The notes under the pieces were generated by a model, which saw only the letters and a program-made list of their open reading frames with translations, had not been told where the DNA came from and did no database searches. A stretch of DNA of 64,000 bases. It comes from Phallus indusiatus (taxonomy: Eukaryota; Basidiomycota; Agaricomycetes; Phallales; Phallaceae). Below, piece after piece: positions 56,108 to 64,000 of this stretch; position 1 is the stretch's first letter; the number at the start of each line of letters is the position of its first letter. The stretch spans positions 372,001-436,000 of the forward strand of contig JAQFWX010000033.1 of the NCBI GenBank assembly GCA_027605045.1. The letters run 5' to 3'. The position numbers and the translations under genes are program-made.

Positions 56108-57277
56108 TGTCATGTATCTAGGGCACTTTTACCCAGCTCAGCAAAAACAAGTCAAAAGGCACAGCCACTAAATCCAAAAACAGCACATAAACAACAAAAG
56201 CCCACATTATGTCAGTTTTTTTTTACTATTCTTTTTTGAGCTCTTGCTTGTATTTGTGTATCTCTATTTGTTTATTTTCTAGGAACAGTCATATGACTCA
56301 GTTCCAGGTACTTTTTATTTTTCTGTCTCACTATAATGTTTCACTATAATTTTTACTACTCCACCTTTACTAATTAATTTCCTTTCTAAGTAATTTCTTA
56401 TCTTTTAATTACTAATATTTTGCTTTATTTGTAGCAGCCCCAAAGTGTATAAATAGGGGCTGATTTCTCTTGTAAATAGCAATCTGCCTTATCATCTATA
56501 CTAGTGCACCATAGTGCTTACCAATTAAATTGGTCTTTCTCTTTTCTATTTCTTTCTCTTTTCTATCTCTAAGGCTGTCCACGGGTATTGGATTACCCGG
56601 GTTACCCGAACGGGTCAACAGGTTTTTACCCGCGGGTCACGGGTACCTGCTTACGTAATTACCCGGGTCAATTTTACCCGCGGGTCCGGGTTTCACTTTA
56701 GACAACAAGCAGGTACCCGCGGGTATGCAATAACCTCGGTTCATGTCATATAAGTACAATTTTTGAGTGAATTTTGTCGTGATTTTTTTTTTATTTTGGC
56801 TCTAGAGAGCTCAATTCTTACTTAAAATGAAAATAAAAAAATATGTAATAAATATTTTTCGAATATCTACAAGATAAGTCGGGCGCTTAAATAGGCGCCC
56901 ATGTTACATAAGCAAAAAAATGGTCTCAAATCGTCTAAACTAGTGAATTTTGAGGTACTCTCTATGACCCGGGTACCTGCCACAGGTTACCCGTACCCGT
57001 CGGGTAATTACCCGCGGATCCGGGTTCCACTTTGAGAGCAGGTCATTACCCGCGGGTAGGTACCCGTACCCGCGGGTAATTACCCGTGGACAGCCTTATC
57101 TATCTCTACCTCAAGACTATCAGTAGCAGCCAGCTCAAGTCTTACAACAGCAGCAGCAAGCTCTGTCTCACCCTCAATAACAAGACCTTTGTTGCTAGAC
57201 TAGGTTCCCCCTAAACAGCTCTCTTATTTGCAACAGTACAAGGTGCCTATACCTTGAACCAGAGCAAATACATTACA
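56108..57277 (+). repeat. 3' LTR of the gag-only element, with MITE inside
   Basis: 633 bp of LTR plus the 529-bp MITE and 8-bp duplication, which sums exactly to the observed 1170 bp. Confidence 0.92.
56570..57098. mobile_element. hAT-like MITE, 529 bp, copy 3 (inverted)
   Basis: Perfect 8-bp TSD TCTATCTC (56562-56569, 57099-57106). Reverse orientation relative to copies 1 and 2. It sits in an already very young LTR, so it moved very recently. Confidence 0.93.
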
Positions 57278-57383
57278 GGTTTGGGAGTTCACGTTGATAA
57301 TACCAAAATAGAGCATTGTGAGTGTATTCGTTGTGGATCAGTGGTTTATTTCTCAGTGACGTTGCTCATACATGTCTTGTGTT

Positions 57384-57486
57384 TGTTACAGTACGCTAGC
57401 GCCTCGCCCTATTATTCGATTTCTTCGATTTCTTTCGATTTCATCTCGCACTTCGATTTCCTTCATTTCCCATATTTTGTCGTTTC
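57384..57486 (+). repeat. LTR family B, tail part (split by inversion)
   Basis: Starts TGTTACAGTACGCTAGCG after GTGTT (inverse of AACAC) and ends GTTTC (inverse of GAAAC). It completes the head at 41286-41539. Confidence 0.85.
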
Positions 57487-57886
57487 TGTCAGGGTACGCT
57501 ACCGCGTCCCCTCATTTTTCCTCATTTATTATCATCGGTATATATTTCCCTCTATTTTATTTATATTTCCCATATATTATCTCCACCCTCCGTTTGCTCC
57601 CTCTGTCTCTATTCCACTTTCTCTACTTGCGCGCGTCGCACGCTCATACCCGGCGTGACGCCGTAGGCGTCACGTCGCTTATGTTCGGTTTGGGCGTCTG
57701 GCACTTAGCTGTGTCAGGGCCGCACGCCGCGCTATCGTTTTTCATGTATATAGTCGCTGTCCCTAGAGTGAGGGTCCCTAAGCTTGTTCTCTTAGGATCC
57801 CCTCCCTCTAGGTGAGTAGTTAGTTCTCCCTCAATATATTTACCTTAGGATCCCCTCCCTCTAGTCTGAGCTGAGTAGCCCTAACA
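57487..57886 (+). repeat. LTR family A, right inversion breakpoint
   Basis: 400 bp, inverse orientation to 41540-41939 and almost identical to it. Flanks GTTTC and ATAAC match crosswise. Confidence 0.9.
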
Positions 57887-58230
57887 ATAACCCAGTAACC
57901 CAGTCTATAATAGCGCAAGGAACTACACATGCGCGCACAGTTGTATATATACATGATTACGCTATCTCTAACCAATAGCTATCAGGTGCATTATCTACCA
58001 ATAGGAAGAATGGTAGCCGAGGACATATGGATGACATAGAGAAAGAGGGAGATATGACAGAATGGAGCAAACGGAGAAACGGGGAGAGTTCGGGAGAATA
58101 CGCGAGGACAAGTACGGACCGGTATACCGGGTACCGTATGACCGACGTAGAGCGCGTAGGCATCTAAGTAGGTTATACTATACTACGCTAATATACTAGA
58201 ATGACCGTGAGCCTGGGACGTACCCTGACA
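57887..58230 (-). repeat. LTR family C, tail part (split by inversion)
   Basis: Continues the head at 41940-41994. Ends ACGTACCCTGACA and is followed by AAAGT. Confidence 0.85.
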
Positions 58231-58325
58231 AAAGTAAAATACGGAAATGATAAATAAAATAGAAACGAAATGATGCCGATGATAATAAATAGGAAAATGA
58301 GAGACGGCAGTAGCGTACCCTGACA
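58231..58325 (-). repeat. LTR family A, tail part (split by inversion)
   Basis: Last 95 bp of a family-A LTR, followed by GGAAC. Its head is at 41995-42302. Confidence 0.82.
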
Positions 58326-58389
58326 GGAACGTGCGTGGAATATTCTAGAAAGGCCTTTCCGCGGATGTTCCAGGAGTTAAGAGAGACGG

Positions 58390-58692
58390 TGTCACGGTAC
58401 GCTAGCACCTCTTCCGCCTCTTCCGATTATTCGATTTCTTCGATTTCTTTCGGTTTCATTTCGTATTACGATTTCCTTCATTTCCCGTACTTTGCCGTTT
58501 CCATTAGTTCCCTCGTTTTCTCGATTTCTCGATCTCTTCGATTTCTTTCGATTTCTGTTTGTATCTCCTCGGATCCCATGGAGATCAGTCGGGCGCCTCA
58601 TATTCGGTACTTATATGCGTTTTCCCTAGAGGGGGATACCTAAGCTTGTTCTCTTAGGTTTTCCCTCCTCTAGGTGAGTAGTTAGTCGCTGT
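58390..58692 (+). repeat. Partial LTR, family B
   Basis: Starts TGTCACGGTACGCTAGC and reads through to GGTGAGTAGTTAGTCGCTG; the last part of the family-B sequence is missing. Confidence 0.75.
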
Positions 58693-58970
58693 ATTACAGC
58701 CAGTTACAGCACCGATCCATGTACACAGAATTTCGATTTTTTTTGGTTCCAAAAATGATATATTAGCTAAATTTGATTTAATTACAAATATGAAACCATT
58801 TATTTATAATTATTATGCTATTTAATGAAATTATGTAAAAAATGTAACCCTATAGCTAACAGTTAGACCGTGGTTCACCGAGAAATCAAACCCAAGAAAA
58901 CTAGCCCTCTGTATATGCCTAAGTGGCATATACTCGATCCACCGCTATGTGGTGAATCCGTTACAACATG
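58693..58970. other. AT-rich stretch at the right edge of the island
   Basis: Nothing recognised. It ends where similarity to the aldo-keto reductase upstream region begins. Confidence 0.3.
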
Positions 58971-59397
58971 AAGAACGTCACTGGAAAATTCTGAGATTGG
59001 TCCACTGGCAATTTATGTCTTATCGGATCGGCTGACGAAAATTGACTCGCGGTTACCCGCCAAGCCCCGATCAAATCAGCAGTAAACTTCCCTATCTCAT
59101 CATATCAGCGGAGATCAAATCAGTAGAGTTGAATTGACTGACATGTGCACATGTCTCTACACTTCCATATATTCATTCAAAAATTCTTTACCTCGGTTCA
59201 ATGTTATGTAAGAGACTTGGTTTCTGACCTGAAGTCAGATTCACGACTTACATCACAAATCTATATTTACACAAATACTAGAAGCGCAATGATGGTGATA
59301 CAAGGAACATACATAAGTTTGAGAAAACAGAAACATCCCATAAAGCGAATCCTCGAGCATTGCATCTAATGCTAGGTACAAAGGGACCCTCGTATAT
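58971..59397. repeat. Second copy of the AKR-promoter / ABC-3' flank segment
   Basis: Matches 27432-27895 in the same orientation. It contains the region that lies upstream of the aldo-keto reductase at 27420, but no reductase coding sequence follows here. Confidence 0.85.
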
Positions 59398-62300
59398 TCA
59401 CACTTTGCCGGACTTATGGGCCTTTTCTTCTGCGATTTTATACAGAATATCTCTATCGCCACTTTCGTCGACCAACGACTTGAAGTAGCCATCTGGCTTC
59501 TTCAAAAGATTGGCAGGAGAATCGAATTCTACCATATTTCCAGCGTCAAGAAGTATAATCTTGTCTGCATCCATGATCTGGTATTGTGTGCTAAATATAT
59601 CTGGACGTAAGAGACGAATATAATTATACACGTACTGTGTTAAGTCGGTGGGCTACAATGAGCAAGGTGGAGTCTCGCGAGGCTTCACGCAACGAGTTTT
59701 GAATAATGGCGTCCGTAGCGTAATCAATGGCGCTCGTTGCTAATAAAGTAATAAAGACCGTGAGACACCTTCAAAAGAGTAATACAAGCATTATCAATAC
59801 CTTCGTCCAAAATCAAAAGTTTGCTCCCTCTCAAGATAGCTCGAGCCAACGCCAAAATCTGACGTTGCCCAACGGAAAGGTTTGATCCTCCGCTAGAAAT
59901 TGTACTATCCAACGATAATTTTGCCACTTGATCATTCTGTTCTTGTAGTGCAAATAAACCAGACAATCTTAGCGCATCATTCAAAGTCGCATCGGAGTGC
60001 TCCGAAAACGGGTCCAGATTGTCTCGAAGTGTACCAGTCAGAAGTTCCGGCCGTTGCGGAATAATGGTTATGTTTCTTCTTAAATTCTCAAGATTGATCT
60101 TTCCTGTGTCCAGACCATCATATAAAACCTTCCCTTCGGTCGGAATACAGCGTAAGAGCGATAGTGTGAGCGTCGACTTTCCACTGCCTGTCCTTCCTAC
60201 TACGCCAATTTTTTCACCGGACTTTATGGTAAAGTTAAGTTTGTGTAAGACCTGGATTTGTATTGAATGACGAAAACATTTAATATTACAGTTAGTTTGA
60301 CTCACCTCTGGAGAATCTGCTGAGTAACGTGCACAGAGATTTTCCACAACAACACTTCCGGACGCAGGCCAATAAGCAGGCGGTGCGCCGGATGCAGAAG
60401 GTTTCGGTTCCTGGACGATGTTAACGTACGACTCGATTCGTTCAATACTATTGAAAACACATAGCGTAAGCATAAGTATCAAGCTTAAACCTAAATGCTG
60501 ACCTATTCCCTTGCACTTCAAGATCATTTGTAATCCGGACTAAATATCCGAATGATCAGAAAACAGATGCCTTACTATTCAAACAAATCATCCCGTCAAC
60601 TTACCCCAATCAAGAATACACGATGAAAAGGTCACCGCCATGCCTAGAGCAAGTCCACCACTACTAGCACTTTGCGAACGATCGTTCAAAATATAAAATG
60701 CAAGAGCTGCTGCCAATGTCGCTCCTAAAGCTTCAGTCCTTACAGCTACCCATCTATAGAACCAGATCTAAGTTATACACAACCAAAAATTATTCCAAGA
60801 ATATACCTGTTGCAATCGTAATATGCGCGTGCGGGGCGGATATATCCCTCAATATGTCTGAGATTGTCCTTGCGGAAGGGCGTCTCAGCCCCATACGCTC
60901 GGATAGAAACTGGAAAACAAGACGTACATCAGAGCGGACATATATGTGTTCAGATAGGATATCTTCTCACCTATTCCAGTTATCATAGCATTCATTTGCG
61001 CTATAATAGGCGACCGGTGATTAGACATCTGCCTCTTAATGGGAAGTTGAGCTTTCATATATAGTTGACCGCAAAGGAAACCTAAGACGGCGATGAAAAA
61101 ACCTGGAATGACGAATCTAGGTACTGTAATCATGATGGTCCCAAAACTCGTGATTAAAACGCTGGTCGTAAGGATCTGAAGATAATTATCTAGTAGACGA
61201 AAAACGCGGTGGCATAGAGCATACCCAGCCTTGTGTATAATTGGCTATAGGTCCATCTACGGCAGCAATGTCCTGTGTGCATCTCGCAATCACACGTGCA
61301 GTTGGTACCGTGTCAAGCCATCTATGAATGATTCAATGTGTCCAAGGCGGTTTAGATGAGCAGTACCCACCTAAGCGTCGTTCTAAGCACACTGGTAGAA
61401 AGCATTCTATGAAGTGCTCTCGAAGCCTAAATAATCATGAATGTGAATACACCAAAATCAACTTTTGGAACTTACCCTGATCGAACCAAAGATTGCTACG
61501 GACATACCAACGGCGTAAAGCACACCCTCGAATATCATTATAACACCATACACTGACAAATAAAAAAATGGCGAAACGCTTTCAGGCGGATGATTCTCAT
61601 AATCGGCAGCCCATCTTCCTAAAAGCCACGACCCAACGCAAGTCAAAGCTTTTGAAAAGAGAATGGTCGAAACAACGGTGAACCAATATAGAAAACCGCC
61701 CGCATTGGAGTAATAAAGTTTCATCGCATCCCATGATACATGCCCAATGGCAACTTCTTCCGCAAGAACGAGTTTACCGCCCTTCTTCTCTGCCACGTCT
61801 GTTTTAGCGTCAGGGGTATCAACCGCTTTTTCTTCGTTCTCAAAAGTTTCTTGTTCTTGCATGACTTCTTCCAGTAGTCTTTCATTCTTGGACAAAGCAT
61901 CATTCAGGCTTCCTTGACTGGCAATCTGGCCGCTCATGTCCAACGACACGACAAAGTCCGCCACGGGTGCCACCAAAGAAACGTTATGAGTCTGAGAACA
62001 TTAAAGTTAAAGAAAAGAGTCGATTCAGAATAACACCAATGATGAATACTTACAACCAGAATAACCGTCCGACCTTTCAACAAATCTCCGTTGAAACAAT
62101 TGTCGACGATGAATTTCCCGGTATGAACGTCCAGACAAGCCAGGATATCGTCAATTAAGACAATCTCCGCCTTAGAATATATAGCTCTCGCCAACGTCAC
62201 GCGTGCATTTTGACCACCACTGCCAGCATGTAGCATTAGTACATCTCCACTTGTTCGCACGAAATCCCAATGACTTTTAAGGATATATGCGTACCTTAGA

Positions 62301-64000
62301 GTGAAGCCTCTCTCTCCAATTTCCGTTTCGTCTCCGGCCTCAAAAAGTGCTAAATCTTGCTCAAGTCCGCTTTGAAATATGACTGTGGAAAGCCAGTCTT
62401 GGTTCAATTCTTTATAAAATACTAGTAATTGAGAATGCTTGCCCTTTTTGTAGCGTTCTTCGTCTAACTCTGACCCAAACAAAATATTATCCTTTAAAAA
62501 TACAGAATTAATAAAGTCAACGGATAGATAACACTCGTTTACCTTAATCGTACCACTTTGTACCCAGCCTTCTTGAGCCACAAAGGCGACTCCTCCATCA
62601 CGAGGAAGCCGGTAACCAGAGTCATCCGCGATAGGAGAGTAGTGCATTTCGCCTAAATCAACTACTGAGCACATGTACTCCCCTAAAATCATATAACCAC
62701 ACACCCAATAAAGCCATAAGCAAGCTGGTCTTGCCGCTACCGGTAGGACCAATAATGAGATTGAGTTGACCGCGGCGGAACATTACGTCATTTTCGATAG
62801 TCAGCTGAAACTTGCGTTCTTCTCCAGAATTTTGATTGTCGAGATCGTCTTTACTCCACGTGAACTTGGCATTTCGGAAACCGATAGTATCCTGGGGTAG
62901 TGCAGCCTCAGGGTTAAGTGTCTTGTCTTCTGATAAACGGTCCAAGAGTTCCGTCTGAGCAGAAACATCTCAGTGTGTGTAGAATGTAGCTAATACAGAG
63001 AATCTCACATTTTTTACGAAATTGTTGATGCGGGATAATGAGACATGACCTATAAGGTGGCAGTTTGAATCCATTATAACAATCATTCGAACACAAGACG
63101 AACCGTTTAGAATTTCAGGAAGGAAATAAAACGTCATCCATAACACCTCTCTAAAAGATGAGAAAACGGCAATACTGCTGAATACAGTCGCAGCCGTTAA
63201 AGTCTGTTTTTGAATAATTGTCTGTTTGCGGAACGGAATCATTATGCTAACAAGCTGAATGACAATCATATCGCGTACATAGCAGCCAAATGTTCCGATC
63301 ATAGTAATCAGAGGAAGAAAATAGCTATAACACGGATTATTGGAAGTGGTGATAAAGTATTGAGGAGAACCTACTTCAAGTTTGAATTCACAACGCTCAA
63401 TAATTGCCGTTTTTTCAAAATTGACAACTCGGCTTCTCTTTTTTCTTCGATCTGCTTGCTGACTCTATCCTCCCATCCAAAAAGCTTAATCATTCTAGCA
63501 ACAGACAATACTTGAATAGGAAAGGACGTTATCATCGTATTCATAACCGAAAATTCTTATACGGCTTACCATCTGTAATTGTCTGTACCCTTGCATCCGT
63601 CTGGAGCGAAATTTAAGACACAGGTTGAGAAGACAAGGAACAAATGTGACATACTTTCTCTAGTCTTCGTTTTTGGAAAATGAGAAGATATTTTGAAAAG
63701 TATGCTGGCAAGGGCATGGTAATCACTGTGAAACTCATTCCGACCAGCGCACTGAAACAGTGTCAATCAAGGACTTTCATAGATAAACGACAAGTCACCT
63801 CCAGCCTATAAGCTTGTATAAGAACCAAAGACTATAAAGGAGGTGAAGCGGGACGGTGATGACTTTCAAATAAATGAAATGAGTACAGGTCAGTGAACAT
63901 GTCTCATATAACGTACAGACGTAGATAAAATGACGACCAGACGTGATGTTCAGCAAATCGGTAGTAATTAAATTGTTGATTTTTCCGACCAGATTGCTTC
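59398..64000 (-). CDS. ABC transporter, ABCC (MRP-like) family, 5' end outside window
   Basis: An intron-rich gene reading leftwards; the stop is at 59398-59400. Visible order: part of the first membrane domain (63.9-63.0 kb; [32 protein letters not shown]); NBD1 with Walker [14 protein letters not shown] (about 62.75 kb), signature [14 protein letters not shown] and Walker [17 protein letters not shown]; an acidic linker; the second membrane domain (61.9-60.6 kb; [38 protein letters not shown]); and NBD2 with [46 protein letters not shown] and VAHRLNT. The Asp replacing the catalytic Glu in NBD1 is normal for ABCC proteins. It should export organic anions, glutathione conjugates or metabolites across the vacuolar or plasma membrane. 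One intron near 62.4 kb has a GC donor (AAGG/GCAAGC). No frame break was seen. Confidence 0.9.

Larger units (their letters stand above)
52533..57277 (+). mobile_element. Gag-only LTR retrotransposon
   Basis: LTRs 52533-53166 and 56108-57277 (the latter containing MITE copy 3) are otherwise identical by eye except for one T in a homopolymer. The element is flanked by GGTTT (52528-52532, 57278-57282). A polypurine tract (AAAAAAGAGAGGGGATTT) precedes the 3' LTR. The interior holds only a gag gene; no protease, reverse transcriptase or integrase is present. It must have been mobilised by another element, and recently. Confidence 0.93.

Noticed and set aside
57254..57815. Overlapping 134- and 147-codon frames, and similar frames at 31355-31647, 37179-37620, 41611-41995 and 51906-52226
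   Set aside because: They lie inside family-A LTRs; the same frames recur at each LTR copy and have no protein features.
41540..57886. One intact retrotransposon with LTRs at 41540 and 57487
   Set aside because: The two LTRs are in opposite orientation and the DNA between contains unrelated elements; inversion explains the flanks better.

Overview
The window looks like nuclear DNA of a mushroom-forming basidiomycete (Agaricomycetes). Genes are split by many 45-70 nt GT-AG introns. The gene content includes a DUF6535 membrane protein, F-box proteins, a PsiD-like decarboxylase of the phosphatidylserine-decarboxylase superfamily and a KDZ-associated transposon gene. Chromodomain-bearing Ty3-type retrotransposons are abundant. 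Identities below rest on reading conserved motifs, without database searches. Several open frames begin at TTG or GTG; where it mattered I rebuilt exon structures and chose an ATG.

Left part (1-28 kb): a gene region with many broken copies. In order it holds an F-box C-terminal copy cut by the window edge, a four-exon DUF6535 gene (minus), a decayed isoprenylcysteine methyltransferase, an intact PsiD-like decarboxylase (minus), a broken Fic-like copy, a 12-exon secreted six-hairpin-glycosidase-like gene (minus), a truncated copy of the first exon of a TBC gene, an F-box gene (minus), a second broken Fic-like copy, the intact TBC-domain Rab-GAP gene (plus), and an eight-exon aldo-keto reductase (minus). 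Short duplicated blocks link positions far apart in this part.

Middle (28.2-58.97 kb): an island of mobile DNA flanked by two diverged direct copies of one 0.8 kb segment (aldo-keto reductase promoter plus the 3' end of an ABC transporter). It holds a complete Ty3/chromovirus (31236-37456, target duplication GTGAC), a gag-only LTR element with near-identical LTRs (52533-57277, GGTTT), at least four LTR families mostly as solo LTRs, two CACTA-like elements with 3-bp target duplications, three matching 529-bp hAT-like MITEs plus a different 356-bp one, a KDZ-associated gene, a satellite-like array and a pol remnant carrying insertions inside insertions.

Right end (59.4-64 kb): a full-length-type ABCC transporter gene (minus) whose 5' end lies beyond the window.

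The most striking result is structural. Two LTRs of the same family in opposite orientation (41540-41939 and 57487-57886) have exchanged flanks. Inverting the 15.5 kb between them restores five separate 5-bp target duplications and rebuilds three split LTRs at their expected lengths. This is either a real LTR-mediated inversion or an assembly inversion at the same repeats.
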